NCBI GenBank assembly: GCA_016124945.1 | Contig: WGMT01000021.1 | Coordinates: forward strand, 62,001-126,000 | Direction of reading: 5' to 3' | Source of the DNA: a bacterium | GTDB taxonomy: Bacteria; Chloroflexota; Anaerolineae; Caldilineales; Caldilineaceae | DNA length: 64,000 bases | Shown here: positions 7,518 through 16,874 of the stretch, one piece after another | Numbering within the stretch: position 1 is the stretch's first letter | Layout: every line of letters starts with the position of its first letter | The notes under the pieces: generated by a model | Database searches by the model: none | Told to the model about the DNA's origin: nothing | Seen by the model: the letters and a program-made list of their open reading frames with translations, nothing else | Program-made: the position numbers and the translations under genes

Positions 7518-8375
7518 CTACGGTGCCGGCTCCAACAACGTCAAATCACTTGTGTTTGCCGACACCCACGCTTCAGTTCCGTCGTCTAGTAGGATACGCC
7601 ACCACACAATCGTGTCACTCGTTCCCGGCATCCACACAGGACCGTTGACAATGGTGGCCTGGTCGCCGCCGACCATGGCGCCGACGACTTCTCCTGCGCT
7701 GGCGCCGGGTTGGGTACGCAACGCCACCTGGTAGCCACTGCGGATCTGCACCCGCTGCCCGATCGCCAATGGCAAGGCGTTGCGACTTTCGGGCAGGCCG
7801 TTGGTCTGTGACATCAACGTAAACGGCGTCTCGGCAGGGGACGCAGCCGCGCTATCTACCGTGTTCGTTGTCTCCCCTGCGGTAGCGGGCGCGTCAATGA
7901 TGGCTGGTGCAACGGTTGCGGCCTGTTCTCCTGTGAAGAGATCGTTGAGGAACCAGCCCGCCGCCACAAAGACAATCACCGCCAGCAACCCCAGCCCTAC
8001 AGGACGCAACCAACTGGGTGTAGAACTGGGCGGCGGCGGCGCAGGCAGGGGGATGCTGACTCGATCAAAGCCGATCTGCGCGTAGAGGATGTTCAACGTC
8101 AGGTTGCCATCGCCGCTGTAGCGGTCTGTAATAAGCAACTGTGCCTGGCGCTGCGCCAACTCCTCGTGCTGGTTGTCGATGGAATCGGGCAGGTGGAGTT
8201 CGGCGCGCACGGGGCGCTGTCGCCTGTCGAGCAGCACAAGTAGGCCGGCAACCGGCTGACCTGTGGCCGAAGTCAGATTGTAGTAGTCTGCGGCGATGGG
8301 CTGGAGATCGCTGTGGGCGCTGCTGCGCTGGATCTGGCTCAACGTGCTGGAAACGGGCGCGCTGTCGGCTGTCAT
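7518..8375 (-). CDS. Single-pass membrane protein with C-terminal SH3-like domain
   Basis: 285 residues. Residues 1-125 are cytoplasmic and of no recognised family, a proline stretch leads into one transmembrane helix (about 142-162), a low-complexity Ala/Thr linker follows, and residues about 205-280 look like a bacterial SH3 domain (IRSGYQVALRTQPG, WWRILLDDGTEAWVS). Such extracellular SH3b domains usually bind cell-wall or surface ligands. The function is unknown. It is the last gene of the minus-strand envelope run 12.4-7.5 kb. Confidence 0.65.
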   Translation of the reverse strand: MTADSAPVSSTLSQIQRSSAHSDLQPIAADYYNLTSATGQPVAGLLVLLDRRQRPVRAELHLPDSIDNQHEELAQRQAQLLITDRYSGDGNLTLNILYAQIGFDRVSIPLPAPPPPSSTPSWLRPVGLGLLAVIVFVAAGWFLNDLFTGEQAATVAPAIIDAPATAGETTNTVDSAAASPAETPFTLMSQTNGLPESRNALPLAIGQRVQIRSGYQVALRTQPGASAGEVVGAMVGGDQATIVNGPVWMPGTSDTIVWWRILLDDGTEAWVSANTSDLTLLEPAP

Positions 8376-8432
8376 ACCTCAACTCCTTTGGTGTCTTCCC
8401 GGAAATTGCAGAGCACAGCAACAACCACAAAA

Positions 8433-8557
8433 TCAATGTCATTCAGTTAAGCGCGGAGTGAGCACCCCCAGGTGCGGGTCTACACGGGAACAGCCGCACG
8501 TGGGCGTGCTCACTCCTCAGATATTCCAGTGCTGAAGCCTTAACTTAATGACATTGA
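8433..8557. repeat. Hairpin element, MITE/REP-like, copy 1
   Basis: Outer arms of about 20 bp (TCAATGTCATTCAGTTAAG on the left, one mismatch on the right) enclose inner arms GGAGTGAGCACnCCCAnGTGCGG. It fills the spacer between two minus-strand genes. The core resembles the elements at 49649 and 60982 (GCGGAGT, ACAGCCGCA, GTGCTCACTCC) while the outer arms differ. Confidence 0.75.
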
Positions 8558-8568
8558 CCACAAAGTAG

Positions 8569-9375
8569 TTACTGCGTAGGTAATTGCAGTGTGGCCACAC
8601 CGCCTACCTGCAAATTGCTGTTGTTGTAAAGCAACACACGCAGGTTGTACTCAATAAGAATGTCTGGGCGCAGTTGACCTTCCCATACGATGCTGTCGCC
8701 CAGTTTACGGTAGGGGAAGACATCGGCAGGCAGGCCGGTGATCTCGGCTCCTCGGTCCGTTGATTGCGCATAGCCAAAGGTGAGACCCTTCATCGTCTGC
8801 CCGGTGTTGACCGAGGCCGCGTAGGGCACGCTTACGGTGGTGCCGCTGAGGTTCACCTGTTGCTCCACCGGTTGGATGTTTTCCACTACCAACCGATGAA
8901 CGCCGGCGGCGCGCACGCTGTTGCTGCCGATGTTGTAGACCCGCAGCCGCAACGAGTAGGTGACGCCGTTGGCGCCACGCCAAGGGCCTTCGTAGTCCAG
9001 TGAATCGCCTATGGTCCGATTGGCGCGCAGCCCGTCGATGCGAAATTCTGCACCCTGTTCGTTGACGCTCACCAGTTGAATATCGGTGCCGGGAATTGTT
9101 TCACCCACACCGATACGCCGCTCGTTCGGCCCGGCAAAGGCGACGGCATTCGGCCCCACGTTCAGGTTGGGCAGGTCGTCAATAGCAGGCAAATTGGGGA
9201 TCTGACTCAGATCAGGTAGCCCCAGATCGCGTAGCACGTCGGACATACCAGGCAATTGGGGCAGATCAGGCAACTGGGGTAGATCGGCTGGTTCACTGGG
9301 CAGCCGGGGCATGTCACATGCCGCCAGCACCAACGAAGCCAGCAGTACCAGGGCGATATTTTTTACAAAACGCAT
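8569..9375 (-). CDS. Predicted lipoprotein, unknown function
   Basis: 268 residues with a type II signal peptide ending in VLAAC (C20). Residues 21-75 are rich in Leu-Pro-Asp repeats (DLPQLP, DLPNLN), a likely spacer. The rest (about 80-268) is beta-rich without a recognised family; GPWRGANGVTYSLRLRVYN suggests an Ig-like surface domain. AGAAAT precedes the ATG. Confidence 0.65.
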   Translation of the reverse strand: MRFVKNIALVLLASLVLAACDMPRLPSEPADLPQLPDLPQLPGMSDVLRDLGLPDLSQIPNLPAIDDLPNLNVGPNAVAFAGPNERRIGVGETIPGTDIQLVSVNEQGAEFRIDGLRANRTIGDSLDYEGPWRGANGVTYSLRLRVYNIGSNSVRAAGVHRLVVENIQPVEQQVNLSGTTVSVPYAASVNTGQTMKGLTFGYAQSTDRGAEITGLPADVFPYRKLGDSIVWEGQLRPDILIEYNLRVLLYNNSNLQVGGVATLQLPTQ

Positions 9376-9406
9376 CTTAATTTCTCCGTAGATCTCTTTG
9401 CTTTTT

Positions 9407-9787
9407 TCAGTATGCGCCGATTTCGATCAGGCGGTCGTCGTCGATGCCGAAGTGATGGGCGACTTCGTGGCGCACCGTTCGTTTCACCATGTCGCGCACT
9501 TCCTCGTCGGTGCTGCAGCGCATCTCGATTGGGCGCCGGTAGATGCTGATCTTGTCGGGCATAACCAGGCTGTAGCTATGGGTGCGCGCAGTCTGCGGGA
9601 TGCCGTGGTAGAGGCCCAGCAGATCGGCGCGGGAACGTACGCCCACCGAGTCCAGCGCTTCGCGATCCGGCCAATCTTCGACGACGATGGCTACATTTTC
9701 CAGATAGTCGAGGAATTCGTCGGGCATTTCTTCAATAGCCTCCACGACAAGATCTTCAAATTCCTCAAAACTTCTGCTCTGTTTCAT
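9407..9787 (-). CDS. Zincin-like metallopeptidase (DUF1025/PF06262 type)
   Basis: 126 residues. The zinc motif HEVAHHFGIDDDRL near the C-terminus and the N-terminal FEDLVVEAIEEMPDEF are the hallmarks of this small bacterial family of predicted minigluzincins. The substrate is unknown. It lies 35 bp after the lytic transglycosylase gene on the same strand. Confidence 0.85.
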   Translation of the reverse strand: MKQSRSFEEFEDLVVEAIEEMPDEFLDYLENVAIVVEDWPDREALDSVGVRSRADLLGLYHGIPQTARTHSYSLVMPDKISIYRRPIEMRCSTDEEVRDMVKRTVRHEVAHHFGIDDDRLIEIGAY

Positions 9788-9822
9788 TTCTCACTCCATC
9801 TTCAACTTGCAAAATCACTGAT

Positions 9823-10698
9823 TCAATCACCAAAGCGGATGCCGAAAGCGGCTTCCAGGATGTCGGCAACGTATTGACGCTGCCGCGCAGGGACGTCGTC
9901 CCAGTTGCCGCCCTCGTTGAGCAGGCGACGCACATTGTTGGGGCCCCAGTTGTAGGCCACCAACACCCAGTAAATTTCGCCATGCCCCACTTCGTTGAGC
10001 TTTTCTTGCAGGTAGAGCAGGTAGGTGGCGGCCACTTCGACATTGTGGCGGGCGTCGAAGGGTTGTTCGGCGTTGCTATGCGGCGCGAATTCGTCCCAGG
10101 TGGTGGGGATAATCTGCATCAGCCCCATGTCACCGTCGCGGCCCACTGCATTGGGATCGAGCCTGCTTTCGCGGAAGGCCAGCGCCGCCAATAGCCGCCA
10201 GTCGATTCCGTAGGCGTTGCCCACGTCCTCAAAGAGTGCCCGATAGGTGAGTGACGGCGCAGTAGGCAAGGGGACAATCACCGACGTTGCGACTGCTTCT
10301 TCTTCCGTCGTCACCACTGCGGCGGGTGGCGCCATGTCCGTTGGCGCAATCGACGGTGTGGGCGTTGCTGCAGGTGTGGGCAATGGCGAGGCGACCATCT
10401 CTTGTAACGCTGCCGAGGCTGGTGTTGCTTCAGCAGGCGCCGCTGACAGTGCAGATAGATCGGGTGCCACAATCAGCACCGGTGCTGAGATGGTAGCCGT
10501 CGACTGTGCTGGGCTGGAGATGAGCCGTACCATACCGGCCAGCCCTACCATTGTCAACGCAACCAGGAAGAGCCCCACCGTCACAAAGACGGCTACCAAC
10601 AACAGCCAGAACGGCTTTGCACGCCGTCGATGGATGTGGATAGCAGACGGCGTTCCTGCATCCAACGGGTTTGGCATCCCGGTACGTGTGCGGCGCAT
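9823..10698 (-). CDS. Membrane-anchored lytic transglycosylase (SLT family)
   Basis: 291 residues from the ATG at 10698, which has AGGA nearby and starts 8 nt after the upstream stop; longer in-frame starts overlap the CYTH-CHAD gene. A basic N-terminus and one transmembrane helix (about 30-52) are followed by a Pro/Thr/Ala linker and an SLT domain (about 165-280). The catalytic Glu is in AALAFRESRLDP, with GDMGLMQIIPTT and AYNWGP. It would cleave peptidoglycan outside the membrane. Confidence 0.85.
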   Translation of the reverse strand: MRRTRTGMPNPLDAGTPSAIHIHRRRAKPFWLLLVAVFVTVGLFLVALTMVGLAGMVRLISSPAQSTATISAPVLIVAPDLSALSAAPAEATPASAALQEMVASPLPTPAATPTPSIAPTDMAPPAAVVTTEEEAVATSVIVPLPTAPSLTYRALFEDVGNAYGIDWRLLAALAFRESRLDPNAVGRDGDMGLMQIIPTTWDEFAPHSNAEQPFDARHNVEVAATYLLYLQEKLNEVGHGEIYWVLVAYNWGPNNVRRLLNEGGNWDDVPARQRQYVADILEAAFGIRFGD

Positions 10699-10706
10699 GG
10701 GTTGTC

Positions 10707-12389
10707 CTAGAGCGCCGCCACGGCAATCGCCAGCATCCGCCGTGTGGACGGGCTGACAAAGTCGGCCCACAGTTCGCCAAAGCGGGCACGTTCCTGCTGA
10801 AACTGTTCATCGAGGTAGTTGATCACCGGCACCACAGAGGGCGCTTGTGGTTGCTTAGTATTAAATTCGCGCAGCCGATCCTGCATGACCATGGCGTCGT
10901 TCATGTTGCCCAGGCACTCCTGTACCGTCTTGAGGTTGGCAACCAGCGCTGCGGCCGGCTTCGGGTCAAGTAAATGTTGCACGAATTCCAGAGCATAGCG
11001 TAACCGTTTGCCTTCAATCCGCAGATCGTGAAAGATCTCGGGCTGTGTGTCGTTGTGGAGCACGCTCTCGTAGACGCGCATATTGGCATAGTGGACCAGG
11101 ATCTCGCCGGGCAGGACGTGGCGTACTTCCTGGGCAGCTAACGTCTGCTCGCTTGCGCCGTTGCTGTCGGGCACACCCATGCCCGGCGTGTTGCAGAAGT
11201 TGGCAAACTGGCCGATGAAGCGGCTATGTTCTTGGCCGCCCAGTCGCTGTTCAAGGGCCTGGTAGGCGCGGCGACGTTCGTCTTTCCATGCTGCTTTGAC
11301 CGCAGCCAGCGCCCCACTTTCATCGCCAAGCGATTTGCGGTATTGGTTCACCAGGGTGAGGGAGACATCGAGATCACGGGCCGTCCCCAGTTCGCTTGCC
11401 AAGGTGCGTAGCGTGTTCAGGTAAGGACGGATCTCCTTGCGTTCGAAGTAAGGACCAAAAATGCGGGCGGCCGCTCGAATTCGGCGAATGGCAACGCGCA
11501 TGTCGTGCACAGCTTCGACGCGGTCGCCTGTCTTTGTGCGGATGGGGCGCTCGTTCAAGAGCACTTCGAGCAATTGCTGCCGCCAGATTTGGCGTCCTGC
11601 TTCGGCCATCATTGCCTTGGGGTGGAGGGCCGCTGTGCCGTCTGCGCTGAGCTCTACAGCCATGCGTAAAGCTGATGTCAACTTGCCACTGGTCGATTGC
11701 TGAAACGACTTTTTGCGGCTGAGTGAGCGATAAACTTTTTCTAAATCAGCTTCCGCCACTTCCCCAAGTGCTTCCACTTCCACCTCGTGAAATTGTGTGA
11801 GGAAGTGGGGTGTTGAGTTGTTCCCATTGCTGGAAAAGTGTTCGATGCTGGGCGGCATGACGTCGACGGTATCGAGGCTGAGTTCGGCGATAGCCGGCGT
11901 ACCATCGTCTTTGCTGGGGAGCAAAAAGCGCTTGTCGCGTGCTTGACGCAATAGGGCCAGCGGGTGCAGCCGTGGGTTTCTCTTGTGTAGGCGGACCTGT
12001 GACCACGCTTCTGGGAGTTCGCCCTCCTGGCGAAGCACGGCAAGCAGCCTTTCTAACTTCGGTTTGGCCAAAAAGGCGTCGATTTCCGCCTGTGTTAGTG
12101 GACGCTCAACCTCGATCCTATCTGCCAGGATTGAGTCACCGTTGAGCATCATCTCCTTGAGTGTCACCAGCCATGCTTCGCCGGCGCGTCGAGTGCGCAG
12201 GCCAAAACCACCGCGCATCAGGGCAAAGTCGGGTGTATCCCAGTAGAGATCAAGGACAATCTTCTGCTCAACCGGCGTCAATCGCTTGCCGGCCAATCTT
12301 CGTTCAAGAGAACGAAGATCGTCGATCTGTCCCCCGTCGGCGACACGAAACTTGATTTCAACTTCTCGCCACGATTGCTTCTTCGGCAC
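10707..12389 (-). CDS. CYTH-CHAD domain protein (triphosphate/polyphosphate related)
   Basis: 560 residues. The CYTH domain (about 1-210) has the signature VEIKF and basic/acidic tunnel residues such as RTRRAGE and LTLK-type strands. The CHAD domain (about 265-560) is helical with two HD-R motifs, VHDMRVAIRRIRAA and FHDLRIEGKRLRYALEF. CYTH proteins hydrolyse triphosphate groups and CHAD domains bind polyphosphate. A PPK2 gene lies 9 kb away. Activity on tripolyphosphate is inferred. Confidence 0.88.
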   Translation of the reverse strand: MPKKQSWREVEIKFRVADGGQIDDLRSLERRLAGKRLTPVEQKIVLDLYWDTPDFALMRGGFGLRTRRAGEAWLVTLKEMMLNGDSILADRIEVERPLTQAEIDAFLAKPKLERLLAVLRQEGELPEAWSQVRLHKRNPRLHPLALLRQARDKRFLLPSKDDGTPAIAELSLDTVDVMPPSIEHFSSNGNNSTPHFLTQFHEVEVEALGEVAEADLEKVYRSLSRKKSFQQSTSGKLTSALRMAVELSADGTAALHPKAMMAEAGRQIWRQQLLEVLLNERPIRTKTGDRVEAVHDMRVAIRRIRAAARIFGPYFERKEIRPYLNTLRTLASELGTARDLDVSLTLVNQYRKSLGDESGALAAVKAAWKDERRRAYQALEQRLGGQEHSRFIGQFANFCNTPGMGVPDSNGASEQTLAAQEVRHVLPGEILVHYANMRVYESVLHNDTQPEIFHDLRIEGKRLRYALEFVQHLLDPKPAAALVANLKTVQECLGNMNDAMVMQDRLREFNTKQPQAPSVVPVINYLDEQFQQERARFGELWADFVSPSTRRMLAIAVAAL

Positions 12390-12560
12390 TCTCTTTCCCC
12401 CCTCATTCAGACGAACTTGCTTCCCCCCAAAAGATTTAGCGAGGATTGTTCGTACTTCACAGCCCTGATGTGCGCTTACGCATAGACAGCCGAGGCGATT
12501 TCATTGTATCACACGAATCAGGATTCTCGATTGATGGTAAAATGGCGGTTAGCGCTCATT

Positions 12561-12589
12561 TTTGGTCACCATCTGATAGGTCGTATAAT
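12561..12589 (+). promoter_or_regulatory. Promoter of the first subtilase, possibly giving a leaderless mRNA
   Basis: A perfect TATAAT (12584-12589) lies 6 nt before the ATG at 12596; the -35 match (TTTGGT) is weak. The expected start point coincides with the ATG. Confidence 0.4.
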
Positions 12590-12595
12590 TCAATA

Positions 12596-14914
12596 ATGGA
12601 CAACTCTCAACCAATGCAAACTAGACTCTACTCGCGCCTTGGCGCACTGTTCAGCGTAGCGGTGGCACTGGCTACGTTCCTCCTTTTGGCGTTTCAATCA
12701 CCCTCGCTTGAAGCAGCGCCGTCGTCTAACCAGGAGACGGTTAACGCTTCGGATCTGATTTTGGTGGGGCTGATGCCAGGGACGAACCCGGCGGAACTCT
12801 CGACGTACTTTGCGCAACAAGGGTTCCAATTGGCCGAACACTGGCCTGCGTTTGATCTGGCGGCGATCCGCCCGCTGCCGTCGGCGGCCGTCTTCAGCGC
12901 GGAGACAATGGTCGCCGCCGCGTCGACGCTGTCGTTGGTCCGCTTTGCCGAAGCCGATGGTCTTGTCGAAGCTGCTGTTGTGGATGCTGCAGATAGAGAT
13001 CTCTCCAGTGTGGATACCAATCCTTGGGTATTGCCCAACGATCCCTTGTACGAAAACCAGTGGGCGCTGCCACAGATCAACATGGAGACAGCCTGGAACA
13101 TTACCCACGGCAACCCCACGGTGGTGGTAGCCATCGTCGACAGCGGTGTGGAAGTGACACACGAGGATCTGATGCTAGCATCCGTCTACCCCAATGGCAT
13201 CGAGTTGAACGGCCAACCGGGGATCGATGATGACGACAACGGTTATATCGACGACATTTACGGTTGGGACTGGGTGGACGACGACAACGACCCCAACGAT
13301 CTGTATGGACATGGAACCCATGTGGCTGGCGCGTTGGTGGCCGTCACCAACAACAACCTGGGGGTTGCCGGCGCTTCGCCCAACCTACGCATTGTGCCGC
13401 TACGTATCCTTGATCAGCGGGGTGCTGGCTTTATTTCGGATCTGGTCTCCGCTCTGGATTATGCCCGGACTCAGGGTGCGAATATCGTCAACTTGAGCCT
13501 GGTGCTGCGTTCCGATTCCAATTCCGTCTATGAAGCGATCAAGCGACTCTACGCAGAGGATGTACTCGTTGTCGCGGTGACAGGGAACAACGGTCCGCGT
13601 GTCTATTGGCCCGGTGTCTACACCGAGACCGTCGCCGTCGCGGCTGTCAATGCAGGTGACGCTCATGCCAGTTTCAGCAACGTAGGCCCTGAAACCGACA
13701 TCGCCGCCCCTGGAGACGGTGTCTTGAGTACGTATAGAGACAACAGCTACCGGGAATGGCAGGGTACCAGCTTTGCTGCGCCCTACGTGGCGGCAGCCGC
13801 TGGGCTGGTGTGGAGTCTGCGCCCCGACCTCTCTCGCGACGAGATTGTCGATATCCTTTTGCAGACGGCCGTGGACGTCAACGCCGCCGAACATCCTGGC
13901 TTCGATCCCTATCTCGGCCACGGGCGACTCGACGTTGGGGCGGCTTTGATGAGGGCTTCAGAGGGGGTGCATGTCCATTTGCAGTTGCCGGCGGGCAGCT
14001 ATTTGAGTGTAGGACAGCCGTTACAGATCCCCATCCGCGTGACCGTCACCGATACACAGAGCGGCGCGGCACTACCTGTGCAAGGGGCTGTGGTGGATGT
14101 TGCGATTATTAGCCCCAAACCGTCTGATGCAGAAGCCTTCACCGCAGCCGTGATTGAGGAACGTTTCTACAGCGACGAATCCGGCTATGTGGTGGGCACC
14201 CTTCCGCTCCCTGATCAACCGGGGCTCTACACGCTTATGGTCACCCATGGCGTCCATTCACATTCGTTGGTAATCGACGTGAAGGCGTCGCCGTTGGCGC
14301 TGTCGCTGACGCCCGAGGTGACGGAAGTGCAAGTGGGCGACGGAGCCGTTGCCCTCGCCGTCACGGCGGAGACGCAGGATGGTGCTCTCTTCGTCGAAGA
14401 TCTGCTCATCACCTTGCAGACGACACTGGGGCACTTCCCCGACGGTAGCCAATCGCGCACGGTGATGATCTCCGGTGGTGTGCTCACCGAGACGCTTTCC
14501 ACCGGCACTGTTGCAGGCATTGCAGAAGTCGAACTCAATGTTTCGGGGCAGAAGCAGCAGATTTCGGTGTTGTTTAAACCCGGTGTCCCTGCCCGGCTCG
14601 AAGGGCCTTCTTTGCTGGTGGGCAGAGACTTTGGCAGCGGGGCGACGGTAGAGATTGAACTGCATGTCTACGATCGATATGGCAATCAGGTGTGGGCCCC
14701 CTACCCCATCAACTTCTACAGCACCGGCGGACAGTTTTCTCCGGCCAGTGTACAAGCTTTGAACGGGGAAGCAACCGTCTCCTATACCATAGGGTCATGG
14801 GTGCAAGGACCACAGCCCATCTGGGCAATGATCCCTGGAACATTCGCCGTCTACCGCGTAGACGCCATTCGGTTGGCGCATCACCGTTATCTACCGTTCA
14901 TTCAGTCAGATTAG
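12596..14914 (+). CDS. Secreted S8 subtilisin-like serine protease
   Basis: 772 residues from the ATG at 12596 (longer in-frame starts read through the promoter). A signal peptide spans about 1-40 (hydrophobic core AVALATFLLLAF). A propeptide-like region runs to about 130. The peptidase domain (about 150-460) has the full triad: D182 in VAIVDSGVEV, H239 in YGHGTHVAG, S392 in GTSFAAPYVAA. Behind it are two or three Ig-like beta domains. The C-terminus HHRYLPFIQSD carries the LPxI/V tail seen on other exported proteins here. It acts outside the cell. Confidence 0.92.
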   Translation: MDNSQPMQTRLYSRLGALFSVAVALATFLLLAFQSPSLEAAPSSNQETVNASDLILVGLMPGTNPAELSTYFAQQGFQLAEHWPAFDLAAIRPLPSAAVFSAETMVAAASTLSLVRFAEADGLVEAAVVDAADRDLSSVDTNPWVLPNDPLYENQWALPQINMETAWNITHGNPTVVVAIVDSGVEVTHEDLMLASVYPNGIELNGQPGIDDDDNGYIDDIYGWDWVDDDNDPNDLYGHGTHVAGALVAVTNNNLGVAGASPNLRIVPLRILDQRGAGFISDLVSALDYARTQGANIVNLSLVLRSDSNSVYEAIKRLYAEDVLVVAVTGNNGPRVYWPGVYTETVAVAAVNAGDAHASFSNVGPETDIAAPGDGVLSTYRDNSYREWQGTSFAAPYVAAAAGLVWSLRPDLSRDEIVDILLQTAVDVNAAEHPGFDPYLGHGRLDVGAALMRASEGVHVHLQLPAGSYLSVGQPLQIPIRVTVTDTQSGAALPVQGAVVDVAIISPKPSDAEAFTAAVIEERFYSDESGYVVGTLPLPDQPGLYTLMVTHGVHSHSLVIDVKASPLALSLTPEVTEVQVGDGAVALAVTAETQDGALFVEDLLITLQTTLGHFPDGSQSRTVMISGGVLTETLSTGTVAGIAEVELNVSGQKQQISVLFKPGVPARLEGPSLLVGRDFGSGATVEIELHVYDRYGNQVWAPYPINFYSTGGQFSPASVQALNGEATVSYTIGSWVQGPQPIWAMIPGTFAVYRVDAIRLAHHRYLPFIQSD

Positions 14915-14984
14915 GCGTTCGTCGGCCGACGACGGAATACACTACTGTCACTTTGAAGTAGCGAATACCGTGTTGGGGGTAGCG

Positions 14985-15023
14985 TACAAAAAGGGGAACG
15001 GCGTAGACGCCGTTCCCCTTTGT
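14985..15023. terminator. Bidirectional intrinsic terminator
   Basis: TACAAA and AGGGGAACGGCG pair with CGCCGTTCCCCT and TTTGTA around TAGA; T-rich sequence follows on the plus side and A-rich precedes. It separates the convergent subtilase and lipoprotein genes. Confidence 0.85.
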
Positions 15024-15045
15024 ATTTTTGTCTTCGCCGTTTGAA

Positions 15046-15618
15046 CTACTCTGCCGGGCAGTAGACGACAGGCCCTTCGGGATTCAGTGTGGTGTGGACT
15101 GAGTATTCTTTGTCATTCATTACAAAGATAAACAGATAGCCTGGCGTTACAACTTGGGCGTAGCTATTACCCGGTTCCGGGCACCCAATGCTGGCATCTC
15201 CCCATTCCACCTGTTCAAAGCTGGACAGCACGAAGTCTTGAGCGTTGGTATCTTCTGACTCTGCCAACACCTGTTGCGCGGCGAGCATCAGCGTGGTAAG
15301 TGGATCGTTCACCTGGACGTTTGTATCGACATCCGGCACAGGCGTCGGCAGAGGACTCCCCTCTACGCTACGACCGGCGTCAGGTGTCGGCAGTGGGCTG
15401 TCTGTGGCTTCCACAACAGGCGCCGGGGTTTCGGTGGGCAGAGGCGTTGCGGTTGCCGGCTGCGGTGTTGCTGTGGGGGCTGGGGCCTCGGCAGCAGGGG
15501 CAGAGTCGGCGGGCGCTGGTGCCTCTTCGTCGTTACCGCCACAGGCGGCAAGTGCAAACAAAGCGGCCAACATCACAGTGATGATGATAAAACGTCGCAT
15601 AGATGGTTTTGTTCTCAT
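15046..15618 (-). CDS. Lipoprotein with Pro/Thr linker and short conserved C-terminal domain
   Basis: 190 residues. The signal peptide ends in ALAAC (C26), a TPxP-type linker runs to about 105, and a compact domain of about 80 residues closes the protein: VEWGDASIGCPEPG, YAQVVTPGYLF and a final VVYC. The two cysteines may form a disulfide. I know similar G-C-P/VTPGY endings from other exported bacterial proteins but no function. An internal ATG at 15600 is an alternative start. Confidence 0.7.
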   Translation of the reverse strand: MRTKPSMRRFIIITVMLAALFALAACGGNDEEAPAPADSAPAAEAPAPTATPQPATATPLPTETPAPVVEATDSPLPTPDAGRSVEGSPLPTPVPDVDTNVQVNDPLTTLMLAAQQVLAESEDTNAQDFVLSSFEQVEWGDASIGCPEPGNSYAQVVTPGYLFIFVMNDKEYSVHTTLNPEGPVVYCPAE

Positions 15619-15620
15619 GG

Positions 15621-15872
15621 TTAGCGTGCCATTTGAATAAGCAGGTCTTGCAAAAGGCCTAGCACCAAGAAGACCACGATGGGCGAGATGTCGATCATGC
15701 CAATTGGCGGGATCAACTTGCGCGCCGGATCAAGGATCGGCTCGGTGATCTGGAAAAGGAGACGTACGACCGGGTTGTAGGGATCCAAGTTTGGGATCCA
15801 CGTCGCCAGGATGCGGATCAGTAGCACGAAGGTGTAAATTTGAATTAAACGGGCGAGTAAAAGAAAGATCAC
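15621..15872 (-). CDS. YggT family membrane protein
   Basis: 83 residues with two hydrophobic segments and the loop TEPILDPARKLIPPIG, the YggT signature. GTG start with AGGAG 6 nt upstream. YggT is commonly encoded with yggS and proC, as here; it is linked to osmotic tolerance and division-site functions in other bacteria. Confidence 0.9.
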   Translation of the reverse strand: MIFLLLARLIQIYTFVLLIRILATWIPNLDPYNPVVRLLFQITEPILDPARKLIPPIGMIDISPIVVFLVLGLLQDLLIQMAR

Positions 15873-15896
15873 GGTTGCTCCTCATACCTGTTGACT

Positions 15897-15925
15897 AGAG
15901 TAGACACATCGCTGTGCACGCTCAA
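15897..15925 (-). promoter_or_regulatory. Candidate promoter of yggT
   Basis: On the minus strand TTGAGC (15925-15920), 17 nt, TACTCT (15902-15897). It lies in the 168-bp gap between proC and yggT. Confidence 0.4.
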
Positions 15926-16040
15926 GCGGTCACTATCGAATTGCGTACTACCAGTGGAAGAACGACAAAACTGAAAAAATTGCTTTTGAACACACTACTG
16001 CGCTTGAGTAAAGGTGCGTCTGATTAAAAAAGTTGCATAG

Positions 16041-16874
16041 TTAGTGTGATGCTCCTTCGCTCAGATCGCCCAGTTCTTTGCTGCGACGGTAGGCCGCCTC
16101 GACAGCGTCGATAAGTGTCGCGCGGACGTTGGCGCGTTCGAGGACAAGCGTACCGGCAGCCGTTGTCCCCGCCGGGCTGGTGACCAGGTTGCGCAGCACC
16201 GCAGGATGGGTGTTGCTTTCGCGGGCTAACGCAACGCTACCTTCCAATGTCTGCAACACCATGCGTTCAGCCTGGGCGCGACTAAAACCGACATGCACAC
16301 CGGCGTCGATCATGGCTTCGATCAACAAGAAAACAAAGCCTGGGCCTGATCCACTTAGTCCAGTTGCGGCGTCGAGATAGTGCTCATCGGCCACAAAGAT
16401 GGCGTCCCCCATCGCTTCGAGAATGGTCTGGGCGATGGTTTTGTCTGCGTCCGATACCTGTGACGTGGCCGTCCATACAGTCATGCCTTTGCCCACCTGG
16501 GCGGGTGTGTTGGGCATGGAGCGTACAATCTTTTCATGCCCAAAGGCCTTGCGCATGGTGCTGATGCGAATACCTGCCATGATACTGATCACAAGCGTGT
16601 CAGGCTGGAGTCGTCCACTCAATTCTGTGGCGACCTTGTCGATCACCTGCGGCTTCACGGCAAGGACAACCACACGGGCGTCCTCTGCGGCGGCGCTGTT
16701 GTCGGGTGTCACTTGGATGCCGTGGTGCTGGGCCAGCGTTTCGCGCCGCACCGCCACCGGTTCCGAAACGATGAGCTGCCCAGGCGTGGCAACGGATTCA
16801 GCCAACAGCCGTCGCAATATGGCTTCGGCCATTGCGCCACCGCCCACAAAGGCGATCTTTCCTTCAATGCCCAT
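16041..16874 (-). CDS. proC: Pyrroline-5-carboxylate reductase
   Basis: 277 residues from the ATG at 16874, which overlaps the end of yggS by 11 nt; a longer upstream frame is not needed. N-terminal Rossmann fold ([16 protein letters not shown]), then [10 protein letters not shown], the [14 protein letters not shown] segment and the C-terminal dimerisation domain with [17 protein letters not shown] and [10 protein letters not shown]. Catalyses the last step of proline synthesis in the cytoplasm with NAD(P)H. Confidence 0.95.
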   Translation of the reverse strand: MGIEGKIAFVGGGAMAEAILRRLLAESVATPGQLIVSEPVAVRRETLAQHHGIQVTPDNSAAAEDARVVVLAVKPQVIDKVATELSGRLQPDTLVISIMAGIRISTMRKAFGHEKIVRSMPNTPAQVGKGMTVWTATSQVSDADKTIAQTILEAMGDAIFVADEHYLDAATGLSGSGPGFVFLLIEAMIDAGVHVGFSRAQAERMVLQTLEGSVALARESNTHPAVLRNLVTSPAGTTAAGTLVLERANVRATLIDAVEAAYRRSKELGDLSEGASH

